Assembly (NCBI RefSeq): GCF_035581365.1
Contig: NZ_CP141590.1
Location: 124,001-188,000, forward strand
Reading direction: 5' to 3'
Length of the DNA: 64,000 nucleotides
From: Tsuneonella sp. CC-YZS046
Lineage (GTDB): Bacteria > Pseudomonadota > Alphaproteobacteria > Sphingomonadales > Sphingomonadaceae
This document shows positions 26,029-33,927 of this stretch, piece after piece (the first letter of the stretch is position 1; every line of letters starts with the position of its first letter). Under the pieces are notes generated by a model. It searched no databases. It saw only the letters and a list, made by a program, of their open reading frames with translations, and was not told the DNA's origin. Position numbers and translations under genes: made by a program.

Positions 26029-27140
26029 CCCGTATCGCCACGATCGAGGACATCATCGACGATGCCCGCAACGGCAGGCCCTTCATCCTGGTCGATGCGG
26101 ACGACCGGGAGAATGAAGGGGATATCGTGATACCGGCGCAATTCGCGACGCCGGAGCGGATTGCCCATATGGCCACCCATGCAAGAGGGCTGATCTGCCT
26201 TGCGATAACCGCCCAGCGCGCGGCGCAGCTTGAGCTTGAACAGATGTCGCGAGACAATCGTTCCGGGCATGGCACCGCCTTCACCGTGTCGATCGAGGCG
26301 GCGCAGGGCGTCACCACCGGCATTTCCGCTTTCGACCGGGCCAGGACGATTTCCGTCGCGATCAATCCTGCCAACGGGCCGGACGACATCGTCACCCCCG
26401 GGCATGTGTTCCCGCTCGTGGCGCGCGATGGCGGGGTGCTGATCCGGGCCGGACACACGGAAGCCGCGGTGGACGTCTCCCGCCTCGCCGGCCTGATGCC
26501 CGCGGGCGTGATCTGCGAAATCATGAATCCGGACGGCACCATGGCGCGCCTGCCCGATCTGCTTCCCTTTGCCGAGCGGCACGGCTTGAAGATCGGGACC
26601 ATCGCCGATCTCATTGCCTACCGGCGCAAATCCGAAAAGCTCGTCCAGCTGGTCGTCAGGGCCCCGTTCGAGACGCATTTCGGGGATGGCTTCTTCATCC
26701 AGGTGTATCGCGATCTTATCGATCGGGCCGAGCATGTTGCCCTCGTGCGCGGCCATATCCGGCCGGAGGGCGAAACGCTGGTCCGCGTTCATCAGGTGGA
26801 TCTGACGGCCGATATGCTGGGATACAAGCATGCCCATCGCGATTACGTGTCGCGGATGCTCGAACGGCTGGCCAGCCACGATGGTCCCTCGGTGGCGGTC
26901 TTCGTGCGCGATCCCGATCCGGAATCGATCTCGCGCCGGGTGCAGGGCGGGCGGCAGGACTACAGCAACCGCTACGGCTCTCGCGACTATGGCATCGGGG
27001 CGCAGATCCTGCGCGATCTGGGCGTCACGCGCATGAACCTGCTGACTTCCAGTTCGGGCAAGATGGCCGCGCTGGAGGGCTTCGGCCTTGAAGTGACGGG
27101 GCGGACGCCGATCATCGAGGAAACAGGAGAAGCCGCATGA
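26025..27140 (+). CDS. ribB: 3,4-dihydroxy-2-butanone-4-phosphate synthase with degenerate GTP cyclohydrolase II domain
   Basis: Makes the four-carbon riboflavin precursor from ribulose 5-phosphate. The N-terminal RibB domain (about residues 1-205) is intact: DDRENEGD at 26-33, RSGHGTAFT and RAGHTEAAVDV carry the metal and substrate residues. The C-terminal part follows the RibA fold (VALVRGHI, YGIGAQILRDLGV, LLTSSSGK) but lacks all the zinc cysteines, so GTP cyclohydrolase activity should be absent. This layout is common in alphaproteobacteria. It lies inside a catabolic operon rather than with rib genes, and the window encodes at least eight flavin-dependent oxygenases, so it may be a dedicated flavin-supply gene. 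Confidence 0.9.
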   Translation: MTRIATIEDIIDDARNGRPFILVDADDRENEGDIVIPAQFATPERIAHMATHARGLICLAITAQRAAQLELEQMSRDNRSGHGTAFTVSIEAAQGVTTGISAFDRARTISVAINPANGPDDIVTPGHVFPLVARDGGVLIRAGHTEAAVDVSRLAGLMPAGVICEIMNPDGTMARLPDLLPFAERHGLKIGTIADLIAYRRKSEKLVQLVVRAPFETHFGDGFFIQVYRDLIDRAEHVALVRGHIRPEGETLVRVHQVDLTADMLGYKHAHRDYVSRMLERLASHDGPSVAVFVRDPDPESISRRVQGGRQDYSNRYGSRDYGIGAQILRDLGVTRMNLLTSSSGKMAALEGFGLEVTGRTPIIEETGEAA

Positions 27141-27544
27141 ACGGGATCGAGCGGAACAAGGCGGCCGCGGCGGCTCTGCTGGAGGCGTTCAGTCGGGGCG
27201 ACGTGCCGGCCATGGTCGCCCTGATGACCGAGGATGCGACCTGGTGGGTGGGCGGCAATATCGCTGGGCTCTCAGGGACCTATCGCCGCGACGAGTTCGC
27301 CGCGCTGGTGGAAGGGGCCAAGGCGGCCTACAAGACCGGCGCCTTGAAGATATGGCCGACCGGCATGGTCGCCGAAGGGGACAAGGTCGCGGTCGAGGCT
27401 CAAAGCCAGGCGGAACTCCATAATGGCCGGGTTTACGCAAACACCTATCACCTGCTGGTCACGCTGCGCGACGGCAGGATTTGCGCGGTAAAGGAATATT
27501 GCGACACATTGCACATGAAGCAGATATTCTTCGATCCGGATTGA
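27137..27544 (+). CDS. SnoaL-like (NTF2-fold) protein
   Basis: A 135-residue NTF2-fold protein overlapping ribB by four bases. It has AAAALLEAFSRGDVPAMVALMTEDATWWVGG at the start and GRICAVKEYCDTLHMKQIFF at the end, resembling ketosteroid isomerase-related proteins. Last gene of the operon; it ends one base before the stop of the convergent TetR gene. Probably isomerises or dehydrates an intermediate. Confidence 0.8.
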   Translation: MNGIERNKAAAAALLEAFSRGDVPAMVALMTEDATWWVGGNIAGLSGTYRRDEFAALVEGAKAAYKTGALKIWPTGMVAEGDKVAVEAQSQAELHNGRVYANTYHLLVTLRDGRICAVKEYCDTLHMKQIFFDPD

Positions 27545-28192
27545 TCAGCCTCCGGTCGGCGGCAGGAAAAGGGCCGCCACGATCTGCCGCATGGTGTCTT
27601 CCAGCGCGTTTTCGAAATCCTCGGTCGCCCGGCCGGATTCCAGATCGCGGGAATAGACGGCAAGCAGATTGAGAAACATGAAGCAGGCGGTGATGAGCCG
27701 CCTCTGCGCCGCGCTGTCGCTCAGGAAACTCAGCTTCTGCCGCAGGAGATTGAGCGTTCTCCTGAGGCCGTCCGGTAGATTTCCGCCGAAGCGGCCATAT
27801 TCCGCGTCCGAATTGCGTAGGAGATACTGGCACAGGAAATTGGCATAGCTGTGGTCGCCGAACTTATCGATCAGCGCAAGCTGGGGCAGGAAGATCACTT
27901 CGGCAATCGTGCGCGGATGCTCCAGCCGCTGCTCCTGTTCCGCCAGGGCGATCATTTCCAGGCGGCGGGCATCCATCTGTTGCATCCGATAATCGAAGAT
28001 GGCCTGGACCAGCCCGTCCCGAGAACCGAAATGATACTGGACGGCATGATGGTTTTTCTGGCCGGAGCTGGCGGCGATCCTGCGCAGGGAAACGCCGTCG
28101 ATCCCCTCGCGCGCGAACAGCACTTCGGCGGCCAGAATCATCCTGGTCCGGCTGTCGAGTTCCCTGCTGAGTATTTCGGCGATTGCCGTCAT
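27545..28192 (-). CDS. TetR family regulator (distinct type)
   Basis: A 215-residue TetR protein of a different branch from the 216-residue trio. The helix-turn-helix region is GVSLRRIAASSGQKNHHAVQYHFGSRDGLVQ, the type often seen with AefR/AcrR-like sequences. The C-terminal domain (YLLRNSDAEYGRFGG) is unlike that of the others. ATG at 28192 is chosen. It is divergent from the LLM/cytochrome operon at 28359, and the gap holds the 6-4-6 palindrome at 28318, its likely operator. Confidence 0.87.
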   Translation of the reverse strand: MTAIAEILSRELDSRTRMILAAEVLFAREGIDGVSLRRIAASSGQKNHHAVQYHFGSRDGLVQAIFDYRMQQMDARRLEMIALAEQEQRLEHPRTIAEVIFLPQLALIDKFGDHSYANFLCQYLLRNSDAEYGRFGGNLPDGLRRTLNLLRQKLSFLSDSAAQRRLITACFMFLNLLAVYSRDLESGRATEDFENALEDTMRQIVAALFLPPTGG

Positions 28193-28317
28193 TTCCGTCG
28201 AACCTTTGTCATGCGATTCCGCTTCCTTTGGCCGCAAACCGGCAGGATTTGAAGCCGTTAGGCGGTCGTCAACGCGCGCGTAGATTTGCCTTGACTTGGG
28301 CTGCCCCTGGGATAGTC

Positions 28318-28333
28318 TAAGCCAAATGGCTTA
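28318..28333. promoter_or_regulatory. palindromic operator at start of LLM/cytochrome operon
   Basis: TAAGCC-AAAT-GGCTTA is a perfect 6-4-6 palindrome. It begins at the last base of the possible -10 TAGTCT (28313-28318), which has TTGACT (28291-28296) 16 bp upstream, so it would sit over the transcription start. Candidate site for the TetR at 27545. Confidence 0.65.
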
Positions 28334-28358
28334 AAAATCAAATCAGGAGAGATTCGCG

Positions 28359-29501
28359 ATGGCTATGGAAACGGGCCTCATCTTCCATCCCTATATGCGC
28401 CCGGGCCGCACTGCCCGGCAGACCTTCGAATGGGGCGTCCAAAGCTCGGTAGCCGCCGACAAGGCGGGCTTCACCAGCATGATGATTTCCGAACATGCCT
28501 CGCAAATCTGGGAAAATATCCCGAACCCCGAGCTGATCATGGCGGCCGCCGCGCTGCAGACCGAGAATATCCACTTTGCGCCGATGGCCCACATCCTGCC
28601 GCATCAGCACCCGACCAAGCTGGCGATGATGGTGGGCTGGCTCTCGCAGATCCTTGAAGGCCGCTATTTCATGGGCATAGGGGCCGGGGCCTATCCGCTG
28701 GCCTCGTATATGCACGGCATTCGCGGCGACGCTCAGAAGACGGAAAACCTCAACCGGATGGTCCGTGAATCGCTCGACATCATGGAGAAGATCTGGAAGC
28801 GCGAGCCATTCTTCTACGAGGGCGAGTTCTGGAACGCGGGCTTCCCTGAAGAGGAGCCGGCCGAGACGGAAGAGGACGAGCAGCATAAGCTTGCCAATTA
28901 TTCGCCGTGGAACGGCGCCTTCCCGGAATTCGCGGTGACGGGCTTCAGCTATAATTCGCCGTCGATGAAGCTGGCTGGCGAGCGCAACTTCAAGCCCGTC
29001 TCGATCTATTCGGGCCTGGATGCGTTGAAGAAGCACTGGGAAGTCTATTCCGAAGCCAACATCAAGGCCGGTTACACGCCCAATCGGGCGCGCCACGCGG
29101 TTTCGCAGACCGTCTTCGTCGCGGACACCGACGCCGAAGCGAAGAAGGAAGTGATGGAAGGGCCGATCGGCTATTGCTTCGATCGCTACCTGATCCCGAT
29201 CTGGCGCCGCTTCGGGATGATGGACGGCTTCGCCAAGGATGCCGGGATCGACCCGCTCAAGGCCGATCTGGAGTTCCTGGTCGACAATGTATTCGTTGTC
29301 GGCTCCCCCGATACCGTCGTCGAGAAGCTCAATGCGCTGTTCGAGAAGTGCGGCGGCTGGGGAACGCTGCAGATCGAATCGCACGATTATTACGATGATC
29401 CCGCGCCCTGGTTCCACTCGCTGGAACTGGCGGCGAAGGAAGTCGCGCCCCGGATCAAGCTGCCGGACCAGCAGCGGACGCCGGAAGGAGCGGACGCATA
29501 A
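28359..29501 (+). CDS. LLM class flavin-dependent oxidoreductase
   Basis: A 380-residue luciferase-like flavoprotein, paralogue of the protein at 17337 (shared ENIP, FAPMAH-LP, VGWLSQ-EGRYF segments). It has an acidic insert EEEPAETEEDEQ near residue 168 that the paralogue lacks. ATG at 28359 follows GGAGAG. It heads an operon with three membrane protein genes, an unusual setting for this soluble family, and may feed or draw electrons linked to them. Confidence 0.87.
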   Translation: MAMETGLIFHPYMRPGRTARQTFEWGVQSSVAADKAGFTSMMISEHASQIWENIPNPELIMAAAALQTENIHFAPMAHILPHQHPTKLAMMVGWLSQILEGRYFMGIGAGAYPLASYMHGIRGDAQKTENLNRMVRESLDIMEKIWKREPFFYEGEFWNAGFPEEEPAETEEDEQHKLANYSPWNGAFPEFAVTGFSYNSPSMKLAGERNFKPVSIYSGLDALKKHWEVYSEANIKAGYTPNRARHAVSQTVFVADTDAEAKKEVMEGPIGYCFDRYLIPIWRRFGMMDGFAKDAGIDPLKADLEFLVDNVFVVGSPDTVVEKLNALFEKCGGWGTLQIESHDYYDDPAPWFHSLELAAKEVAPRIKLPDQQRTPEGADA

Positions 29502-29538
29502 TACCAAGATAGACCTTGGAGATAGATGGGAGTGGGAA

Positions 29539-30273
29539 ATGGATGAATCTACCAAGAGAGCCATAGAGCGCGGGGTGGCCTGGACCGGGCCGATCTTCGT
29601 CGTGGGCTATTTCCTGTGCTGGGGTGTGCTTGGCAGGAATATTCCGCCGCCGAACATGATGGCGATGACGGGCGAGCAGCTGGTCGCGGAATATTACAGC
29701 CAGCCCACCGTCGCGATCGGCATGATCGGGGCGGCGACCTTCGGCATTTTCTACACGATATGGTCCTGCCTGCTCGCAGCGACCATGCGGGACGAAAGCG
29801 GCTCGATGGGCGTGCTCAGCCTGCTGGAGCTTTCCGGCGGCATCCTGACCGGCTGGCTGCTGGCCTTCTGTTCGGCGATCTGGGCAAGCTGCGCGGTGCT
29901 GGCGCAGCAAGTCGACGCGGACGTCATCAAGATGACCCATACCTTCACCTGGATCATCTTCGATTGCACCTACATGATTACCACCATGCAGATGTTCGGG
30001 GTCGGGCTCTGGACCGTGCTGAACAAGCGGCAGGCTATCGTGCCGGCCTGGGCGGGCTGGACCGCCATCGCCATCGGCGCGGCTTTCATCGCCCTGGTGT
30101 TCATGCCGTTCGTGACCGAAGGTCCGTTCACGGTCGATGGCCTGTGGAACTACTGGATCATCTTCGGCACCTGGCTGTTCGCCTATTTCGCGGTGTATAA
30201 TTTCTACCTGCTGAAGCATGTGTATCGCTCGCCCGATCAGCAAAGGATCGCGGCTGGCTTCGCCATGGCCTGA
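29539..30273 (+). CDS. multi-pass membrane protein, unknown function
   Basis: A 244-residue integral membrane protein with about six hydrophobic segments, starting MDESTKRAIERGVAW. I do not recognise the family. Segments include IFVVGYFLCWGVLG, GMIGAATFGIFYTIWSCLL, HTFTWIIFDCTYMITT and YWIIFGTWLFAYFAVYNFYLL. There are no heme-binding His pairs or transport motifs that I can name. ATG at 29539 follows GGGAGTGGGAA; the longer open frame overlaps the LLM gene. A strong hairpin separates it from the cytochrome-oxidase-like pair. Confidence 0.75.
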   Translation: MDESTKRAIERGVAWTGPIFVVGYFLCWGVLGRNIPPPNMMAMTGEQLVAEYYSQPTVAIGMIGAATFGIFYTIWSCLLAATMRDESGSMGVLSLLELSGGILTGWLLAFCSAIWASCAVLAQQVDADVIKMTHTFTWIIFDCTYMITTMQMFGVGLWTVLNKRQAIVPAWAGWTAIAIGAAFIALVFMPFVTEGPFTVDGLWNYWIIFGTWLFAYFAVYNFYLLKHVYRSPDQQRIAAGFAMA

Positions 30274-30292
30274 CCGGCTGAACCGCTACCGA

Positions 30293-30328
30293 GCAAGGCT
30301 GCATTCGCCCCGGGGAATGCAGCCTTGC
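30293..30328. terminator. 14-bp perfect hairpin inside operon
   Basis: GCAAGGCTGCATTC and GAATGCAGCCTTGC pair exactly around an 8-base GC-rich loop, 19 bp after the membrane protein stop and 19 bp before the next start. There is no T-run. It could be an mRNA stabiliser, an attenuator or a partial terminator that lowers expression of the oxidase-like genes. Confidence 0.6.
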
Positions 30329-30347
30329 CCAACAGGATTGCCCGGAC

Positions 30348-30944
30348 GTGGCTGAAAACGACAGGCGGGAAAATCCCGACGGGCCGCATGTCGGCCCGGG
30401 GACGAACGGCATCTGGACCTTCGTCTTCATCGACATGATCGTCTTCCTGATGTTCTTCCTGGTCTATCTGACGGAAAGGCACCGGCTGCACGATGTGTTC
30501 GTGGAAGCGCAACACCGGCTCACGCCGTGGGTCGCGCTGTTGAGCACGCTGGCGCTGCTTACGAGCAGCTGGTGCATGGCCGAAGCGGTTCATGCCGCGC
30601 GCCGCAATGCGCCTGCCGCCGTCCGGAACTGGCTGACCTGCGCCTTGCTGCTGGGCGCCTTTTTCATAGCGAACAAGTTCATCGAATATGGTGGCAAGTT
30701 TGCTGACGGGATCACTCCCGCCACCAACGGCTTCTTCACCTTCTATTTCCTGATCACCGGGCTTCACTTCCTCCATGTGTGCGGGGGAATGGTGTTCATC
30801 GGCCATTGCCGGGCAAGCGCGGCGGCTGAAGCGGGAACCGCCAGCTATACGAGCAAGATCGAGAATGTGGGCCTGTTCTGGCACTTCGTCGACATCTTGT
30901 GGCTGTTCATTTTTCCAATGCTCTATCTGACGGAAGTGCTCTGA
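30348..30944 (+). CDS. cytochrome c oxidase subunit III-like (NorE-like) protein
   Basis: A 198-residue membrane protein of the heme-copper oxidase subunit III family, about five membrane helices. WTFVFIDMIVFLMFFLVYL, FFTFYFLITGLHFLHVCGG and ENVGLFWHFVDILWLFIFPMLYL match the family signature, including the GLHFLHV and WHFVDILW segments. It is short, as NorE is. No subunit I or II lies nearby, so it is not part of a normal terminal oxidase operon. GTG start at 30348. It overlaps the next gene by three bases. Confidence 0.85.
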   Translation: MAENDRRENPDGPHVGPGTNGIWTFVFIDMIVFLMFFLVYLTERHRLHDVFVEAQHRLTPWVALLSTLALLTSSWCMAEAVHAARRNAPAAVRNWLTCALLLGAFFIANKFIEYGGKFADGITPATNGFFTFYFLITGLHFLHVCGGMVFIGHCRASAAAEAGTASYTSKIENVGLFWHFVDILWLFIFPMLYLTEVL

Positions 30945-31201
30945 TGCTGCGCAAGCTGTCTCTTCCGGCCCGCATCTGGCTGATCCTGATGGCGCTGACC
31001 GGGCTGTCGATTGTCCTTGCCGAACAGCTTGGCCTGCGGGCGGTGGCCGTGGCCGGCATATTCCTCATCGCCGCCGCCAAGGCCGAACTGGTGATGCGGC
31101 ACTACATGGAACTGGGGCTGACCGAGCGCTATTGGCTGATCATGTATTCGATCTGGCTGGCGGTGGTCACGATGATGCTGGTGATCGGCCACCTGCTCTA
31201 G
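30944..31201 (+). CDS. cytochrome c oxidase subunit IV-like (NorF-like) small membrane protein
   Basis: An 85-residue protein with three hydrophobic helices (IWLILMALTGLSIVLAE, AVAVAGIFLIAAAKAELVMRHYMEL and YWLIMYSIWLAVVTMMLVIGHLL). The helix with AKAELVMRHYMEL is the mark of the prokaryotic subunit IV/NorF family. It overlaps the subunit III-like gene by ATGA and is presumably its partner in the inner membrane. Confidence 0.8.
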   Translation: MLRKLSLPARIWLILMALTGLSIVLAEQLGLRAVAVAGIFLIAAAKAELVMRHYMELGLTERYWLIMYSIWLAVVTMMLVIGHLL

Positions 31202-31221
31202 GGTCAGGACCCCAGATCCTG

Positions 31222-31247
31222 ATCCCAGGGCTGGGAAAGCCTGGGAT
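31222..31247. terminator. hairpin between convergent genes
   Basis: ATCCCAGG and CCTGGGAT pair perfectly around a 10-base loop in the 53-bp gap after the oxidase-like pair and before the stop of the minus-strand MDR gene. It may serve both directions. There is no T-run. Confidence 0.5.
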
Positions 31248-31254
31248 GGCAGGT

Positions 31255-32262
31255 TCATTCGTGAATTTGCACGATGACCTTGCCGAGATAGCCGCCATTG
31301 AAAAGCCTTGCGAAGGCCTCGGCTGCCCTGTCCAGGCCGTCGACGATCGTTTCGAAGGGCCTGATCCGCCCATCCACTGCCCGGGCCTTGAGCCATTCGA
31401 CGATGTCCGCATTCTCCTGTGGGGTGAGGAGGAAGGCGTTGAAGCCGCGCAGCGACAGGGACTTTTCGATCACGGAGAAGAAATCGGCCGGCCCTCGCCG
31501 GTAATCTCCAGCCTCATACTGGGATATCGCCCCGCACAGGGCAATGCGCCCGTAGGGTTTCATTTTCCCCAGCAGGCATTCGAGGATCGGTCCGCCGACA
31601 TTGTCGAAATAGCAGTCCACGCCCTCAGTCGCCTCGCGGGCGAGGAACGCTTCGGTCGTTTCCTGCCTGTAGTCGGATACGGCGTCTATGCCCGCTTCCT
31701 GCAGGAGCCAGGATGCTTTCTCGGGAGAGCTGCAGGTTCCGAGCACGCGCGCTCCTCGCAGCTTGGCGAGCTGGACCGCGATCGAGCCGACCGCGCCCGA
31801 TGCCCCCGATATGAATAGGGTTTCACCGGGTTGCGGGGCGAGCACGTCCTCCACTCCCAGATAGGCCGTCACTCCTGTGAGGCCCAGAATGCCGAGATGC
31901 CAGTGCGGCGGGACATCGGAACTGACGGGAGTGAGCTGATCCGGCCGCGCGATGAAGCGCGTGCGCCAGCCCATGTTGCCGAGAACCCGCGAACCTTCCG
32001 GGATCGCGGGATCGAGGGAATGCTCCACGATCCCGATGGCGGCGCCTTGCATCACTTCGCCCGGTTGCAGCGGGGCGAGGAAGCCTTTCCGGTCGCCCAG
32101 GCCGAGCCGCATATAGGGATCGACCGACATCCATTCGTTGCGGACCAGAATATCCTCCGGGCCGGGCTTGGGCAGCGCGCTCTCGACCACCCGAAAGTCG
32201 CTTGCCCGGATTTGCCCCTCCGGCTGCCGGGCAAGCTGCACCTGACGCGTCGGGATACCCAT
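31255..32262 (-). CDS. NADP-dependent oxidoreductase of the MDR/leukotriene B4 dehydrogenase type
   Basis: A 335-residue zinc-free medium-chain reductase, similar to the YncB/CurA and prostaglandin reductase group. It has NEWMSVDPYMRLGL, GVTAYLGVEDVL, and the cofactor loop GASGAVGSIAVQLAKL, followed by DYRQE and YFDNVGG. Such enzymes reduce the double bond of enones. It lies 17 bp downstream of the LLM gene at 32280 in the same direction, so the two form an operon. Confidence 0.88.
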   Translation of the reverse strand: MGIPTRQVQLARQPEGQIRASDFRVVESALPKPGPEDILVRNEWMSVDPYMRLGLGDRKGFLAPLQPGEVMQGAAIGIVEHSLDPAIPEGSRVLGNMGWRTRFIARPDQLTPVSSDVPPHWHLGILGLTGVTAYLGVEDVLAPQPGETLFISGASGAVGSIAVQLAKLRGARVLGTCSSPEKASWLLQEAGIDAVSDYRQETTEAFLAREATEGVDCYFDNVGGPILECLLGKMKPYGRIALCGAISQYEAGDYRRGPADFFSVIEKSLSLRGFNAFLLTPQENADIVEWLKARAVDGRIRPFETIVDGLDRAAEAFARLFNGGYLGKVIVQIHE

Positions 32263-32279
32263 GGACGGGTTTTGCCGGG

Positions 32280-33365
32280 TCAGGCGGCGACGCGGCTGCG
32301 CGCGCTCATCCTGCGCAATTCCGGCATGACCTGTTCAGCGAACAGCTTCAGGCTGTTCTGCGCCACGGGGAACGGAATGCCGCCGGACGACACGATCAGC
32401 ATCGCGTTGAAATCGCCGACCAGTTCCATCCGCTCGCGATATTTCTCGATGACCTGCTTCGGGGTGCCGTAATTCTGCGCCTCGATATAAGTCTTCTGAG
32501 ATTCCTCCAGTCCCGCCGATTTTATCAGGTCTGCCCCGGCCTGATAGCTTTCATAGCCGCGGATATTCTTGAAGTGATCGCCGGCGAATTCGTAGTGATC
32601 CGTCACCGCGATGAAGTGATTGCCGATATGCTCGTAAGCCAGGCGCCGGGCTTCTTCCTCGTCCTCGTGGATCACCGTCACGTCGGTCAGCACCGGCGGC
32701 GGCGCCTCGCGCCCATGAACCTTGCGGAAACGTTCCCGATAGAGTTCGATCATCGGCATGTGGCGTTCGAAGGCGAACTGGATGAAGGTCATCATCGAGC
32801 CGCCCAGCTCCGCCGCGGCTTCCGCTGAATCGTTGGACATGGCCACGCAATAGAGCGCATCGCGATAGCCGCGCAGCGGCCGCGGGCGGATGTCCACGCG
32901 CGGCTGCTGGAACAGTTCCGTATCGCTTTCCATGTAGCCCTTGTCGAGCGCGTCCAGCACCAGGCGGGCGCCTTCCTCGAAGCGGCCCCGCGCCTCTTCC
33001 ATGGGGACGCGGAAGCCGCGATACTCGCGGCGGGCAAGACCCCGCCCGATCCCCAGCGCGACCCGGCCCGGCGCGAAATATTCGAGGACGGCCATCTTTT
33101 CCGCGACGCGCAGCGGATCGTTCCAGGGCAGGATCACCGCGCCCGGAACCAGCTTCGCATTCCTGGTTCGGGTGGCGAGATAGGAGAGATACTGGATATT
33201 GTCGGGGCAGAGGCCATAGTCCTCGAAATGATGTTCGACGCACCAGAGTGAATCGAAACCGAGGCGATCGGCGGCGATGGCAAGATCAATCTCGCCTTCG
33301 AACATTTGCTGATCGCTGAGATCCTTGTGCCAGTTCTGCATGACATTCAGGTGGCCGATTTCCAT
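32280..33365 (-). CDS. LLM class flavin-dependent oxidoreductase
   Basis: A 361-residue luciferase-like protein. SLWCVEHHFEDYGLCPDN, PGAVILPWNDPLRVAEKMAVLEYFAPGRVALGIGRG and the C-terminal GTPKQVIEKYRERME are typical of bacterial luciferase-like monooxygenases. The EHHF motif is intact. ATG at 33365 is followed downstream by the MDR reductase gene. The upstream gap carries a class C operator at 33434. Substrate unknown. Confidence 0.87.
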   Translation of the reverse strand: MEIGHLNVMQNWHKDLSDQQMFEGEIDLAIAADRLGFDSLWCVEHHFEDYGLCPDNIQYLSYLATRTRNAKLVPGAVILPWNDPLRVAEKMAVLEYFAPGRVALGIGRGLARREYRGFRVPMEEARGRFEEGARLVLDALDKGYMESDTELFQQPRVDIRPRPLRGYRDALYCVAMSNDSAEAAAELGGSMMTFIQFAFERHMPMIELYRERFRKVHGREAPPPVLTDVTVIHEDEEEARRLAYEHIGNHFIAVTDHYEFAGDHFKNIRGYESYQAGADLIKSAGLEESQKTYIEAQNYGTPKQVIEKYRERMELVGDFNAMLIVSSGGIPFPVAQNSLKLFAEQVMPELRRMSARSRVAA

Positions 33366-33433
33366 GGCATCACTCCCGTTTTCGGATTCGTTCCTCTATT
33401 TCTGCGAACAGGCATAAGCGCTTGGAAATTTCA

Positions 33434-33453
33434 TTGCAACACAGTTGTTGTGA
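33434..33453. promoter_or_regulatory. class C operator near LLM/MDR operon
   Basis: The sequence is TTGCAACA-CAGT-TGTTGTGA, with 6 of 8 arm positions paired and an exact CAACA/TGTTG core. It lies 69 bp upstream of the LLM start on the minus strand. Confidence 0.6.
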
Positions 33454-33597
33454 AATGGATCCCGCGTCGCGATTGGCAAGTCTGTCGTTCGCGCGCGGAC
33501 CGAAATGGCCCGGCTGGCGGCGTCTCCCCGCCCGGGCTGTGGGCCGATCCGCGCCGAATATGTGCGCAGGAGAATTTTGCATCGAATTTTTGAAATT

Positions 33598-33626
33598 ATA
33601 ATATTGAAATATAAACAATAATATTG
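33598..33626. repeat. phased direct repeat in AT-rich stretch
   Basis: ATAATATTG occurs at 33598-33606 and again at 33618-33626, exactly 20 bp (two helical turns) apart, inside a stretch that is far richer in A and T than its surroundings. It may be curved DNA, an UP element or a site for a nucleoid protein. Confidence 0.5.
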
Positions 33627-33768
33627 CGGCCGATGTCCGGCTGGCCTCAATTGGCAGGGCCAGGGTTTCTGCCGGCTGCCATATGCTGCCGGTGGGGCGC
33701 GCTGCATCCGCCGTTGAGATTTTCCGCCCGCAGTCGGGATACGGCAAGGCCGGGCGCCTGTTTTAAAA

Positions 33769-33788
33769 TTACAACAGGTGTGTTTCAA
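33769..33788. promoter_or_regulatory. class C operator before hydrolase operon
   Basis: The sequence is TTACAACA-GGTG-TGTTTCAA, with 6 of 8 arm positions paired. It lies just upstream of TTGCCA (33794), a possible -35 of the hydrolase operon. Confidence 0.55.
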
Positions 33789-33927
33789 AGTTCTTGCCAA
33801 GGGATTTCGCGCCCCTTAGCTATGTTTTTCGACTCATCCGGCCGTTGGGCGGAGGGGGAATTGCGCAGTAGCATGGAAGAACAGATGCCGCCGGCATGAG
33901 CGGCCCGAGGCGGAGAGAGACGCGTAA

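Larger units (their letters stand above)
33366..33927. promoter_or_regulatory. 562-bp divergent control region
   Basis: No gene is seen. The gap separates the minus-strand LLM/MDR operon from the plus-strand hydrolase operon. It contains class C operators at 33434 and 33769, a sharply AT-rich stretch around 33580-33627, and a possible plus-strand promoter TTGCCA (33794-33799) with TAGCTA (33817-33822). The part between 33454 and 33580 shows nothing recognisable. Confidence 0.55.

Noticed and set aside
26620-27130. Functional GTP cyclohydrolase II domain in the RibB protein
   Set aside because: The zinc-binding cysteines of RibA are all missing, so only a structural remnant is supported.
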